Positions 25,501-37,532 of a stretch of DNA of 64,000 nucleotides are shown in pieces. Source of the DNA: Daucus carota subsp. sativus (lineage: Eukaryota; Streptophyta; Magnoliopsida; Apiales; Apiaceae); assembly GCF_001625215.2 (NCBI RefSeq), contig NC_030383.2, forward strand, positions 45,380,380-45,444,379. The letters are read 5' to 3'. The stretch's first letter is position 1; every line of letters starts with the position of its first letter. A program made the translations under genes and the position numbers. The notes beneath the pieces are model-generated. The model did no database searches, was not told the DNA's origin, and worked only from the letters and a program-made list of their open reading frames with translations.

Positions 25501-28262
25501 AAAATTATAAACCCTATTCAACTGTAAACACAATGATAAGTGATAACCTTAGCGCATCTAAGATTATATATCAAATCATATATAAAAAGCATTCACTAAT
25601 TTAGCAACAAAAAAAGAAAAAAAGCATTCACTTATTCCATTAACTCAAAGTTTAAGATATATTTGCGTGCATCCTAAACCTAAAATGCCCAACCAATTTT
25701 TTGTACTTATCTCTTCCACAAATATGTCACAGCATGGCAGAATATAATGCATTATAATCAAATTGCCAATATACTCTCGTAGCAGCCAAAGATATAGTTT
25801 TAGATCCTATACAAAAAAGAATCATCAAAAGTGGGTTTCACATGCAAATCTACAAGATACATCCTTCATATGCCAGAGCATTTATTGTGTTAATAAGTAC
25901 AATATCAAAACTTGTACCTGTTGTGTTTCACCGGTCCGGTAGAGTACATCCATATCGATGCATTGATCCTTGAAGGCAGAATCAGCCTGGGAATTCTCAG
26001 CTAATCCAAGCAATTCATCCTACAACAAAGAGGATGCTTGTAAATTGGCAATTTGCAAACAAGAAATACAATGCTCATATCAGTAGACAATAATAGTACT
26101 CCCCCTGTCCCTCCCATTTCTTACCAAATGGGTTGGGCACGGAGGTTAAGAAATATGTATAAAGTAGTGGAAAAGAGAAAGAAAATTGGGTGAAGTGGTG
26201 GGACCCATTGATTTTTAAATGTATAAAAAGAAGATAGTGGAGTAGAAGTAGTGTGAAAAGGAAAGAAAAGTGGAGAAGTGGTGGGACCCATTCACTATTT
26301 TTGGTAAGTTTTGAAATGTAAAGAATTGGATGGGACACCCCAAAAGGGAAAGTGTAAAGAAATAGAAGGGACGGAGGGAGTACTATATAAACATGCACAT
26401 GACTTCTACAATATGTGCTTATATATTCAAGATAAAATTGCTGCATGATCAAATATATTTGCATATTTTCGTAACTTCTCAAGATTTATTTCACAGGTTA
26501 GGAATTATTTGAAAAACTCCACAGAAATAGCCTCTTTACTCCTTAGAATAGGGGGTGTTGGCACGAGACATAGATCCGATCCCTTATGAGTATCGGCCAA
26601 CTCACTACAAGTATAGGAAGTATATAAAAAACTCACGACAATTAGGTGACTTGCTCCTGAAAATAAAGAGTACTGACTTAAAAAAAATTCTACGTGAGAA
26701 AGGTAGCAGATCCTAATAGGACTACATAGACTTAATTCTTTACAAATATAGAAATATGTAAGCACCTTGAGCAGAATGGAACACTCTAAGAAATCTAGAG
26801 AATAAGCTCTCAAGCTTAATATAAAAACCCCTAACATCCCCCATAAACATCCCTCGATATCTCAAAAATGAAACGGAAAAAATTCATGCTACAAGGAGAG
26901 TTGTGAACTTACACTTGAATCAGGCTGTTAACTTCGGACATAGTGACATGCCTGTGTACATAAATTAAATATTGGCGTGCATGGTAGGGATTTGGAGTAC
27001 CATAAAAGGGTGACAGAAGCAAACAATAAAAGAAATTTTAACAAGAGCTCCATGACAACAAAGAGAATAAACATCCAGAGCTAAAATGTTCAAGGACATC
27101 CAGAGCTTAATAAGAGTGAAAGGAAGCGTCTATGCTGAGTTCTGGACTGCAAAAAGTTGTCTGCAGAAGCCTGCACACATGCAGCACCAAACGAATTACT
27201 CCCGCTTCGCGTAGTAATTTAAGTTTTTTTCTTTGAGCAAGCTCAAGCTGCTGTTGCTACAAGCCAAACAACCAATATCCCAGGCAATATCAAGGCACTT
27301 CTAGCAGCACATGACGTACCAATGAGGCCTCTCGAGCCATCAGTTAGTGGCAAAAATTTGCACCAGTGGAGCGTCTCAGGCCTTAAGACGCCAAGTTCTA
27401 GTATCTACTGGTGACAAACATGTTTACTTGCTCGTTTAATTCCTGTACTCAAAAGAATTGTTCTTTTTTTATTTTGTAATTAGTTTGTTGCAGCAACACA
27501 ATCATTCTTTAGCATTTGTGTGACATATGGAGTATCTGATTTTGCTTATTCTATATACTCTATGATATTTTGTATTAATTTGAAAATAATATAACTTGAT
27601 ACCCGATTCCTGAATATTGTAAACCAAATACTAGGTATCGGAATCATTTTCTTTCAAAAATTTAACCGAACACATGGGATGAGGAATGATATCCTAAACC
27701 CATAAACCCCCCCCCCCCCCCCCCCAACCAATTCCTCATTCCCAACCCATACCTTCTTTTGAACCAAACAACCCCTGAGATGTTCCAGAGTCTTGTATAT
27801 TTCTCCAAAAAAATTTCTTCCCCTTTAAGAAAGATTTGGAGAGAAAAAACAAAAACAAATACTGTACTAATTTTCCATTCTTTCTTATACTCGGGAACAC
27901 AGCGTTAACTCTCTCCTGAGTACCCGTGAATTACTAATACATCCATTATTCTCATTAATCACTGATACATCAATTTGAGTTCACCCCAAATCATAAAAAA
28001 CATGTAAACTAAATACCCATCAATTGCATCTCCCATATCACAATTGCAAGTAATTAAACTTGATGAAAAGATTCAAACTTTCGAGAAAAATCAAGAAACA
28101 AAACATAAAAAGATCGAAACATAAAATAATAAGTGTAAATGATGATATGAATTTTTTTTTTTGACAGAATGATGATATGAATTGAAAAACCTGAAAGTTC
28201 CAAAAGTGTGAACCAATGAAATTAGCAAAGCTTCCAGCTTGAATAGTCACAATTTCCCTCAT
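19512..28262 (-). CDS. MISATO: MISATO/DML1-like tubulin-related protein, 9 exons, 569 aa
   Basis: Exons on the minus strand: 28191-28262, 25918-26019, 25243-25288, 24342-24417, 23063-23426, 22689-22938, 22191-22427, 21563-21682, 19512-19954. All junctions are GT/AG and the phases close to 1710 nt. The N-terminus MREIVTIQAGSFANFIGSHF is the Misato version of the tubulin N-terminal QAGQCGNQIG motif, followed by DELLGLAE, GIDTYTPRLLAID, GTMSSRGTLYNENQAD and VVDDSGGFSGVS, all typical of Misato. In other eukaryotes Misato/DML1 acts in mitochondrial distribution and, with the CCT chaperonin, in tubulin/microtubule assembly (family knowledge). The length matches the family. The C-terminus is acidic and Ser-rich. 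The gene is stretched to 8.75 kb by introns holding a Stowaway MITE (intron 1) and nested GC-rich elements (intron 8). The coding sequence itself shows no lesion. Confidence 0.93.
20276..21410. mobile_element. GC-rich CGACTAGTCG word-repeat element in MISATO intron 8 (outer element)
   Basis: Both flanks of an inner insertion consist of iterated GTCGACTAGTCG-like words: 20281-20407 on the left and 21318-21400 on the right in inverse orientation. This suggests one element split by the insertion at 20658-21188. Termini and target duplication could not be fixed; a weak TTTCAAGG/ATTGAAGG pair is the best candidate. Confidence 0.5.
20658..21188. mobile_element. hAT-like element with GACACGG word repeats, 531 bp
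   Basis: TIRs CTAGGAAGCACGGACACGG (left) and CTAGGAAGCACCGACTCGG (right, reversed) are flanked by a perfect 8-bp duplication TATGTTTG (20650-20657, 21189-21196). Subterminal DNA is made of reiterated GACACGG, GATACGG and CGTGTCC words, unusually GC-rich for this region, while the centre is AT-rich. There is no transposase. The 8-bp TSD points to the hAT superfamily. Confidence 0.85.
26099..26380. mobile_element. Stowaway MITE, family A copy 3, in MISATO intron 1
   Basis: TIRs of the CTCC(C)CCTGTCC and GGGACGGAGGGAG types with TA duplication. The interior is nearly identical to the copies at 18144 and 48503. It lies between exons 1 and 2 of MISATO, well away from the splice sites. Confidence 0.92.
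27528..27778. mobile_element. Possible Harbinger-type MITE remnant with a 19-bp poly-C tract
   Basis: Words such as ACTAGGTATCGGAATCATTT, CCAACCCATACC and ACCAAACAACCCC resemble the MITE at 9223-9648. A run of 19 C lies at 27707-27725. One end is not recognisable. Confidence 0.4.
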
Positions 28263-28448
28263 TATTTCTCCTAAACAAACACCACAAATTTACCCTTTGG
28301 TATCAACAAAACATACAAAAAAATGAGGTAAGATTAAACTAAAAAGTGTATATACAATTATACATACAGTGATACACACAAGACTTTGGGGTAGCAGCAG
28401 CAAGCCTCGAATGTGGAGGGAAAAAAGAGCAAAAGGCTGCGTACTGGA

Positions 28449-28500
28449 TAATTGGGCTGACAAGGGCTACTGGGCAATATTGTATTGGGCTGGGCTTCTT
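28449..28500 (-). promoter_or_regulatory. Cluster of TGGGCT (site II-like) elements upstream of MISATO
   Basis: TGGGCT or TGGGCA occurs at 28453, 28471, 28486 and 28491 within about 45 bp, roughly 190-240 bp upstream of the MISATO start codon. Further GCCCATTAG words follow in the duplicated segment. TGGGCY clusters are typical of TCP-regulated, cell-division-linked or housekeeping plant promoters (established knowledge). A role here is inferred. Confidence 0.6.
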
Positions 28501-28521
28501 ATTGTTGATGCCATCGAATAT

Positions 28522-28990
28522 GAAACGATTTTTCGGATTTAAACCGTTATATTTTCCTTGCAAAAAAGAAGAAGAAATCGTTATATTTCGAATGTAAAGA
28601 AGCCCATTAGTTTCACTATTTTAATAACTTTTCTTTCTAACAGAACTTCCATTTATGAGTAGTAGGATAGTTTTGATGATATCACAAAATTTAAATGTCA
28701 GCATCTGCCGTTGAGAAAAAACTCTCGCTAAATGTTGCTAAAAATTTCTATAAAATTGAAACGATTTTTCGGATTTAGATCGCATATTTTCCATTTTTCC
28801 TTGAGAGAAAAAGAAATCGTTATATTTTGAATGTAAAAGAAGCCCATTAGTTCACTAGAGTATTGTACTTCCTTTTCTTAATAGAACTTCCATTTCTGAG
28901 TAGTAGGATGATTTCGATGATATTACAAAATTTAAATGCCTGAGCATCTGCCATTGAAGAAAACTCTCGCCAAATGTTGTTAAAAAAAAC
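28522..28990. repeat. Tandem duplication (two units of about 235 bp) upstream of MISATO
   Basis: Unit 1 (28522-28756) and unit 2 (28757-28990) start with the same GAAACGATTTTTCGGATTTA. They continue in parallel through AGAAGCCCATTAG, AGAACTTCCATTT, GAGTAGTAGGAT and AACTCTCGC with scattered substitutions and small indels. It is a direct head-to-tail duplication, not a transposon with TIRs. Confidence 0.88.
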
Positions 28991-29182
28991 TCCAATAAAA
29001 TATTACTTTTTATGTATAAGACTGTAACTAGCCTTAGTACCCGTGCAAGGCACAGGCTTCGTATAAAAATTCTATTTACTGCGATTATATCATTGTTTTT
29101 CAATAAGTTAAATATGACTTTTAATGATATTAGTAAATTATAAATTTTAAGTAACTCCTTACACAAATAAATGACAATTCTA

Positions 29183-29404
29183 CTCCCTCCGTTTTTTAAT
29201 ATATGACGTTTGACTTTTTGGCACATACTTTTAAGTGTTTTGATCGGGTAGTTAAAAGTATTATTTTTGAAATTTTCTTTTTCTGAATAAAAATATGTAA
29301 TCAAAATTTTAATTCACCAAAAAAAATCAATTAAAAATAATATTTTTTACTATCCGGTCAACCCATCTAAAGATACGTGCTCAAGTCAAAAGTGTCATAG
29401 GGAG
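29183..29404. mobile_element. Stowaway-like MITE
   Basis: TA/CTCCCTCCGTTTTTTAATAT on the left and ATAGGGAG/TA on the right. The interior contains TTGACTTTTTGGCACATA and its inverted counterpart TCAAGTCAAAAGTGTCA, giving a hairpin. Not coding. Confidence 0.75.
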
Positions 29405-31524
29405 TAATTTTGATAAATGATATTTTGTTGTAATATTAGAAGACATGGAGCGTGAGTCTTGTCACCACATGTCTGCCCCTACGACTTTCCTCAAATAGCT
29501 TTCTTCTAAGCCGATATTGGCCGGTAGCCAAATTCACATATCTATTTATTCAAAACAAATGACGACTCTCGGATAATTTCATCTCTATTTATTCAGCCTT
29601 AATATTATCCCGTGGCCAAAGTTAAACCCACAACAGTCAAAAGTTACACCTAATGTCAATCATGATATTACTCTTCATCATGTTCTTCTTTTCTCCTCAA
29701 GCCAAATCTGACGCAATTTTACCACATGTTCATGTTTTATCCCCACGCTCAAACCACATTCTATTCTAGAACCAAAATGCCGAAAACAAGGTGTATGTAC
29801 AAAGTGCAACATTTCATAGTCATTGTCCAAAAGTTACAGATTGATCATATCAAACACTCTCCATGAAGCAGTCTGAAAGGTGAGAAGTTGAATTTAAGAG
29901 CTTATTGCAATTCGCACCCCTAGACTTCGGCCCAAAAACATTTTAGTATGCAAACTTTAGATAATTGCACTTCGCCACCCACAGGTATTTTATGCGCGGC
30001 AATTTCCACCCCTTCCGTCAAAACTTAACGGTTCCATTATAAAGTTGAGGGTAATTATGACATTTAAAAAAATTAAACAACAAACCCACTATTAGTGGGT
30101 TAATTCAGCTGACTTAGGCAAATCTGCAGAATACACAACTCTTAGCTGAACTCGATGAAACCACAAGACGAAAAACCAGCAGAGCAAAACAAACTACACT
30201 GGCACATACAAATCTACAAACTCAGAACATTAATCAACACTAGTAAAAAAAAAAAAAGACTCTGCAACAAAATCAAACGAAACGAAACTCAAAGAAATCA
30301 AGTGACTCGGTGCTATACACAGACTACTCAGCGATTCAACTCAGCTATAAACACTAACGGTGATTCAAACCCAAAACTAAGAGTCTCTACTGTTCCATGG
30401 CAGTAGCATTACTTTGTGTATGTACATTATGAAGTAGACAGAAACACTTCCATATAAGATGCTTTGCTTGTGAATATAAATGCACTACTCGCACCAATTC
30501 GAAGCATTCTGTAGATTTTAGGCATTAGTATCAATTAAGTACAGTGAGTTTGACCGCAATCGGATAGTCCAATTACTACCTTGTTCCAATGTTTCGAGGG
30601 TATATTCAGATTAGAATCCAATTCATACTAGATCAATACCCAACAATCCTTCTTATATTTTGTGACCAAAACATATATTTTATAATAATTATATAAACAT
30701 ACAATTATTATTCATATATGTTTTGAATCAACCAAGTTCATGTTACTATTGTAATGAGCTGATACCTAACGACTACCAACAAAACAATCTTGGGTTGATT
30801 TTTTAATAAATGTCAAAGTACGAAATTAAATACTTAGGTATTGTGTAATCAAAGAGCGAGAGAGACTTTTATTTACTCCATCCTTCGCTCTACAGTTTTC
30901 TTACATTGCTTAACACATATTTTAAGTATTCTATACGTCTATAACTTATTTCTAAAAGTTTTGTTTATAAATAAAAATTTAAACACTTAAATTGTATTTA
31001 AATGAATAATAAATAACTTAGTTTATTAAACTATATTTCAAAAGAGTATTAAAATGCGTTCGAATTATTTGTCCCAAACTTATACAATATGCTCACATAA
31101 GAATACACGTTTTTAATAATGTTACATCGACTCGAGAATAGGCCGAAATTCCGGACTCTTCATTAGTCTGCCTTATATTCGACTCGAAAATATTACACAT
31201 ATCATATGTCCGTTTTATAAATGATCCATATCTAGCAAAAATATCGAACTCGGATAAATATGATCCTAGATACAAGCACTCATGAACTCGGTCTGATCAG
31301 GTCTCATATTATATATTATAAAGTGATCCTACTCTAATACTCAAATATTAACTATGGTTCGTATTTGATTCAAACTGATATATAGATTATATTTTTAACC
31401 AATTATATTTATAAGTAAATAATCATCTTCTTATAATAATTAATATTCTAATTACGTTTAAATTTTCACAAAATATGATTTATTCACTGTGATCGTGCAT
31501 TAATTATTATCGTATATACTTAAC

Positions 31525-31560
<36 letters not shown>

Positions 31561-31826
31561 TCTTAATTTTTAATCGTTATATTTTTATAATATGATATTA
31601 ATTTTAGACTAAATGATAATTTGAACATTAAAATAAAAATGATTTTTAATGTTAATGAAAATTCAGTGGATCATAAACTACCATTTTAGAAAATGAAAAA
31701 TACCGTACGAGCTCATATTCGATTTGAATACGCACCTCAAATATCTAGAATCAGAATAAAATAAATCCAAAACTTAATCTAGACATGCTAAAAATAAAAG
31801 GATCAAATATGTGAATAGAGCGATGT
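29405..31826. other. Gene-free intergenic stretch
   Basis: No gene could be supported. A decayed Stowaway-like sequence starts near 30876 (TACTCCATCCTTCGCTCTAC), and a (TA)n run is at 31531-31557. Short open frames here have no recognisable family. Confidence 0.45.
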
Positions 31827-31827
31827 C

Positions 31828-32286
31828 TGGTCGTTTGGTTCGCCGAGTGGTATGGGGTTAGAATGAGAAATCGGGTAAAGTGGTATGGATTTAAAGTATC
31901 ATATATGATATCAGGTGTTTGGTTGGGTCCTGAAACCAATATATTTCAAAATTTTAAAAAATTATATTATTAATTTATATTAATTAAAAAAAAATTAAAA
32001 ATTATTATTATATATTTTTGAATCATTGATTATTGTTGTATTAAAAATTAATATCTATTACTGAAATAGCGACAAAAAAAATATTTTTGCATCATTGATT
32101 ATTGTTGTATTAAAAATTAATATATATTACTGAAATAGCGACAAAAAATCAAAAATGAAATTGATTCTCATACCCTGCATCTTATACCCACCTCCTTCCT
32201 TAGGTATCAAAACCCATATTTTGGGAGTTTGAAGTAGGGATTAAAAAAACTCCCTAATTTCAGATACCCTTCAACCAAACCTCCCG
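31828..32286. mobile_element. Harbinger-like MITE, second copy of the 9223 family
   Basis: GGTCGTTTGGTTCGCCGAG at the left and, reversed, GGGAGGTTTGGTTGAAGG at the right. The interior shares GTGGTATGGGTTTAA-like and ACTGAAATAGCGACAAAAAA words with 9223-9648. A 3-bp TSD is not clear. An internal stretch (ATTGTTGTATTAAAAATTAA) is duplicated in tandem at 32032-32120. Confidence 0.65.
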
Positions 32287-32314
32287 TTAATAAGATGGTT
32301 TCTTTTGTTAATTA

Positions 32315-32547
32315 CTCCCTCCGTCCTATTTTAACTGCTTTTGACTTTTTTACACGTATTTTAAGGTGTTAAAAAAATCACTTCTAAACATAATTATTTT
32401 TTATAAAATTTATATCAAATAAAAATTTAGAATCTAAACTTTTATTTGACATAAGAATTGAATTTTTTTATTGAGCATATATATTGTTTTTTTACACCTC
32501 AATATACGTGTTAAAAAGTCAAACATCAGTTAAAATGGGACGGAGTG
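32315..32547. mobile_element. Stowaway-like MITE, family C
   Basis: TA/CTCCCTCCGTCCTATTTTAA on the left and AAATGGGACGGAG on the right. The arms carry inverted TTTTGACTTTTTTACACGTA words. It is the reverse of the decayed copy near 17400-17622. Confidence 0.75.
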
Positions 32548-33177
32548 TTTCTCTCCGTTTCTCGTTGTTAAAACTAAAAGGACACGTGTCAATGACTAAG
32601 AGGGTGGTAAAGCAATGGTTCAAATTTGGTTGCCATCTCAATCAATATGGTCGTGGTGGCCCCCATGAGATAGGGATGTGAGTATGGTAGGAGAAAGAAA
32701 ATGGTTCCTTGAGTTATCCAAAATCATGTAGATATATAATGATCCAAGAAGGATCAATTCCCGAGCAGAGAATATATAAAACAAAATATATGAGTAAATA
32801 TATGCATAATAATAATGCAGAGATGAGAGAAATGCAGTGTCTGTGTCACAACTCACAATATATCATGAATAACCACAGGTTTGGTTCGTAGTTCGTACCA
32901 CCCTTTTCGTGTGTTTCCGAAGATTCTTCTTTCTCTTCAGATACTCCCAGCTTCCGTATCATTTTTATATTTTTATTATTCGAGTCCGGGATCTTTGATA
33001 TTAAAATTTCAATATAAAATGTGTTGATTTTGAATTCTTATAAATTTTAGTTCCGTTAGTGCAGAGAAATGAAATCGCAATGAAAATTTATCCTGGTCGT
33101 GTATTAATGATACTAGAAAAATGAAAGAGTATAAATATAACTATGGACACCGTAAATATTATTTGCCTTTTCAAATC

Positions 33178-34349
33178 ATCAATATCAATATATTTATATA
33201 AAGCAGAAGCGAGGGGCGTGTTGGTGACGCCTCTCACATCGCTCCGTTCTATTTTTCTAATTTTCTGGATGAAAAATATCAAAAATACCTTTTTTAGTTT
33301 CAAATATATTAGAAGCAAGTCTCAGAATCTGATTTTGTTTCAAATTATTTATGGAATATAGCAGCTTGAAAGTTTTAATCTGATTTCGTTTCAGATTATT
33401 TAATTATGGGAAAGAGTAGCATACAAGTTTCTATGCACCTATAAATACCCTTATAGGTTGTAGGGTTTTGGATCATTTAAACACAACTTACTCTCTCTCA
33501 GTACCACAACTCTACCTCTCTCTTGTGATAGTTTTTTGCTCGATTTCTAACTCGGTGGTGTCGTTCTTCTGCAACGACAAGTGAAGGTTGTTTATACGGT
33601 GATAGTTTTTTTGCTCGATTTCTAACTCGGTGGTGCCGTTCTTCTACAACGATAAGTGAAGGCTGTTTAGACGGTATTAAAAAAAATAAAGGTTATTGCA
33701 AGTAAAGGTAGTTATAGACCACTATGTGGGAGTCGACAAATCCAAATACGGGAGAAGAATATAGTCTTGACATGATATTGATCGATGATATCAATAAATT
33801 AATTATTAGTGATGTATGTTTGTTGGTTATACTTTTATAATAATTGTTTTGTTCATCGGACATGTTTGTTGTTGTTAATTTTTATATGATTTACTTTGTA
33901 TATAGGAAAATATTATTCATGCATTATCTGTTTGCTCCGTTCAAGCAACTTTTAAGTGTTTATACTGTATTAAAAAGTAAAGGTTGTTACACGCAAGGAT
34001 AGTTATAGATCGCTATCTCACGGATTTAAGTTAAATGTGTTTGTGCATAATCAATCCAAAAAAATTGGAGGAAGGTGACAATGTAGGAACATAATTACTT
34101 TTAAAAGAAAACACAAATAAAATTAAGATTCCTCGTGTTTTAAATTCCAATTTTGCAATTTTATATATTAGTATTGGTATTACATCAAGTTTTTTATAAT
34201 ATAAATTTATCTTTTCCTACAAATATTAATTTTAATCGTTAATATATTTTTGATAAACAGCCACAAAATTATTGCACTCTACAAATATTAATATTGAATC
34301 ACTAATATAATTTTTATAGGCCGCCGCAACGCGCGGCTTCTCAACTAGT
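33178..34349 (+). mobile_element. Non-autonomous Helitron, copy A
   Basis: It ends in CTCAACTAGT (CTRRT-type terminus), preceded by the hairpin GCCGCCGCAACGCGCGGC at 34320-34338, which is the Helitron 3' signature. The 5' side begins near 33178 (TC...TATATAAAGCAGAAGCGAGG), approximate. Inside is a promoter-like segment: TATAAATACCC at about 33441, followed by CT-rich leader-like DNA. No Rep/helicase domain is readable, so it is non-autonomous. Confidence 0.75.
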
Positions 34350-35000
34350 ACTTATATAAATGAGAAGCGAGGGGCGTGTAGGTTGCGCCTCTCAAATCGC
34401 TCCGTTCTATTTTTCTAATTTCCTGGAATTTTTGAATTATCAAAAATTAGAACTACCTTTTTTAGTATCGGGTATATTAGAAGCAAGTTTCAGAATCTGA
34501 TTTTGTTTCAGATTATTTATGGAATATAATAGTTTGGAAGTTTTAATCTGATTTTGTTTCAGATTATTTAATTATGGGAAAGTGTAGCACACAAATCTCT
34601 CTGCACCTATAAATACCCCTAAAGATTGTAGGGTTTTGGATCATCTAAACACAACCTCTTCTCTCAATACCACAATTCTACCTCTCTCTCGTGATAGTTC
34701 TCTTGCTATTTCTAACTCGATGGTGCCGTTCTTCTGCAACGATAAGGGAAGGTTGTTTATATAATATTAAAAAATAAAGATTATTGCAAGCAAATGTTAG
34801 TTATAGATCGTTATGTGGGAGTCGACAAATTGAAACAGGGAAAACAATATAGTCTTGACATGATATTGATGGGTTATATCAATAAATTAACTATTAGGGA
34901 TCTATGTTTGTTGGTTATTCTTTTATAATATTTGTTTTGTTCATTGGACATGTTTATTGTTGTTAATTTTTATATGATTTACTTTGTATACAGGAAAATA
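34350..35000 (+). mobile_element. Truncated Helitron, copy B
   Basis: Starts directly after the 3' terminus of copy A with TTATATAAATGAGAAGCGAGG and tracks copy A (leader, TATAAATACCC, TTGTTAATTTTTATATGA). It stops at ATACAGGAAAATA, where copy C begins. The 3' half is missing. Confidence 0.65.
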
Positions 35001-35718
35001 TGGTGGAGAAGCGAGGGGCGTGTAAGTGACGCCTTTCACATCGCTCCGTTCTATTTTTCTAATTTTCTGGAATTTTTGGATGAAAAATATCAAAAAATAG
35101 AACTACCTTTTTTAGTTTCGGGTATATTAGAAGCAAGTTTCAGAATCTGATTTTGTTTCAGATTATTTACGGAATATAGTAGCTTGAAAGTTTTAATCTG
35201 ATTTTGTTTCAGATTATTTAATTATGGGAAAGAGTAGCACACAAGTCTCTCTATACTTATAAATACCCCTATAGATCGTAAGGTTCTGGATCATCTAAAC
35301 ACAACCTCCTCCCTCTCTCTCAATACTATAACCTCACGGATTTAAGTTAGAAGTTTTTGTGCACAATCAATCCAAAAAAATTGGCGGAAGGTGACAATTT
35401 AGGAACATGATTACTTTTAAGAAAAAAACACAGATAAAATTAAGATTCGTCGTGCTTTAAATTGTTAATTACCTGTATAAATTTATTTTCATTTTTTCAC
35501 CATGAATTATAGTCCAGTTTTGCAATTTTATATACTAGTATTGGTATTACATCAAAATTTTTATAACATAAAATTTATTTTATCCTACAAATATTAATTT
35601 TGAAACGTTAATATAGTTTTTATAAACATCCATAAAATTATTTAATTCTACAAATATTAATATTGAACTATCAATATAATTTTTATAGGCCGCCGCAATG
35701 CGCGGCTTCTCAACTAGT
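35001..35718 (+). mobile_element. Helitron copy C with internal deletion
   Basis: It begins inside the family 5' end (GGAGAAGCGAGGGGCGTG) and lacks the middle part present in copy A (jump from CTCTCAATACTATAAC to CTCACGGATTTAAGTT). It ends in the same hairpin plus CTCAACTAGT, followed by T, as expected for Helitron insertion. Confidence 0.7.
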
Positions 35719-35912
35719 TTACTAAAATAATGTATATGATATAAATTGTATGTATATAATATATGCCATAAGACAAGTAATACACCATGTATCATTCATT
35801 TTGTATGTATATAGAAACGACAATTTTGTTTGAATGAAGATGAGAAAGACAGCTTTCTGAATTGTTATTTGTATGCATGCTTGAGTGCCGTATCATAATT
35901 CCATAATTACTA

Positions 35913-36171
35913 CTCCCTCCGCCTCTTGATATTTTTCTTATTTGCTTTTATTATATTTTTCAACACACATTTTTTATCGTTAATATCTTTAATTTCGTAT
36001 TAATATTAAATATAAAAGCTACATTGTATTAAAGTACTCATGAAAACGAATCTAACAAGATCACTCATAATTATATTTAATTTTATAGAGTAGACGTAAA
36101 TTAGTAATTTGTCTCATGTTATGAACAGTCCCGACATTTCAAACGAGAAAAGTAAATAGAAACGGAGGGAG
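35913..36171. mobile_element. Stowaway-like MITE, family B
   Basis: TA/CTCCCTCCGCCTCTTGATAT on the left and AAACGGAGGGAG/TA on the right. The interior shares words with 17037-17259. Confidence 0.8.
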
Positions 36172-36235
36172 TACAAATACTGATAACCGTGTGGCAGAGC
36201 ATTTTTGTTTATATCAAGTACGTGTAAAAATTGCA

Positions 36236-36448
36236 TTCTCTCCGTCTCACCGATTTTTATATATTTTTTTATTGTCCGGCACATATTTTTAAAAAATATA
36301 ATTTTATAATTTATATTCAAATTCTTTTTAATATATTTTTTTCAGAAAAAATCCTAAATATAAATTATAAAATTATATTTTACAAAAATATTAAAGTGTG
36401 TGTCGCGTCCCTATCCCAGTATATACAATTCACGGGGACGGAGGGACC
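36236..36448. mobile_element. Stowaway-like MITE with palindromic interior
   Basis: CTCTCCGTCTCACCGATTTT and GGGGACGGAGGGA ends. The interior TATAATTTTATAATTTATATT is mirrored by AATATAAATTATAAAATTAT, so the element can fold into one hairpin. Confidence 0.65.
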
Positions 36449-36449
36449 A

Positions 36450-37500
36450 TTAGTACTTAATCTATTTGGTTGTATTATTCGGAAAAAAATGATCAATCAT
36501 ATCTTATAACTTATATTTGTCAGAATAGCATTTTATTGAATATAATTATGTCTAATCAGTATTTTCTTAATTAAAATTTGAGATAACTGTTTTTTCCATC
36601 GTCTTAAACCATTATTATAACTATTTTTATCACAAAAAAGACAAGGATAAATTATTAAAGCTATTAACATAAATTAATTTTGAAAAGAATATAATTATGT
36701 GGGCCGTAATTCAAATTACACTAAGCTAAGAAAGAAAAATGGTGCGTCCAATTGCAATATGCATAAGCATGATCATTACAATTTTATAAATAATAGTTTT
36801 ATATCACGAATAACCGGAGAATTCAGAGAATTTAGGAAGCATAATGCCAGTTTCAAATTATAAGGTAATAACTGCATTAGATGAATTAATTACCGAAACC
36901 GATTCTTTAATTTATAGCAGATGTTTTTAAATTTTTATTGAATAAATATAGCAGATGTTTTAGAACTGCATTTAAATGTTTCAAAATATTAGTTAAGAAA
37001 ATAAGGACAACATGGTCCAGTTGTGAAAGCTCCCTGTTTGTAAACAAATTTGCACAGAATCTTTACAATTTAATTTTCCATCAATCTTAGAAAGTAATTA
37101 CGAATAATTCCTTTAGCAAATAAAGAAACAAGAGGAATAATTCCTTTATTTAGTAAATATAGAAACAATAAAGCCGTCTAGATTTGGTATTCTAGAACTT
37201 TAATATTTCTTCCTTATTTTGATCCCAATTTGTTAAGATTTTATTTCAATAAATAAATACAGGCATTTTGTAAATAATATTTTAAAATATAAAAATACTT
37301 AAATTGTATCTCTAGTCCGATCAGTGTCAATATACGCGAGGACTCGAGTGTGTGAAAACTTGTAGAATCTTTTGACGTGAAATACCGAAACTACCCTCAC
37401 CTTTGTGTATAAGTGTCACACATACATTTCCGTGTCTGTTTCAACATGTTTATCCTCCAGCCTTTGTAAAACACACACTACACTTCCTGTCTTCTCCTTT
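36450..37500. other. Upstream region of the HHO gene
   Basis: AT-rich and without a gene. A CT-containing leader-like stretch precedes the start codon (37470-37532). No specific regulatory element can be assigned. Confidence 0.45.
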
Positions 37501-37532
37501 TCAGTTGTTCAGACAAGGAAAAATACAATAAA

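Noticed and set aside
26505-26837. 110-residue minus-strand frame
   Set aside because: Lies in MISATO intron 1, has no family similarity, and does not join exons in phase.
28855-29304. 149-residue minus-strand frame
   Set aside because: Spans the duplicated promoter unit and a Stowaway MITE; a chance frame in AT-rich DNA.
30155-30406. Lys/Asn/Gln-rich 83-residue frame
   Set aside because: Composition-driven, without a recognisable family, splice context or leader.
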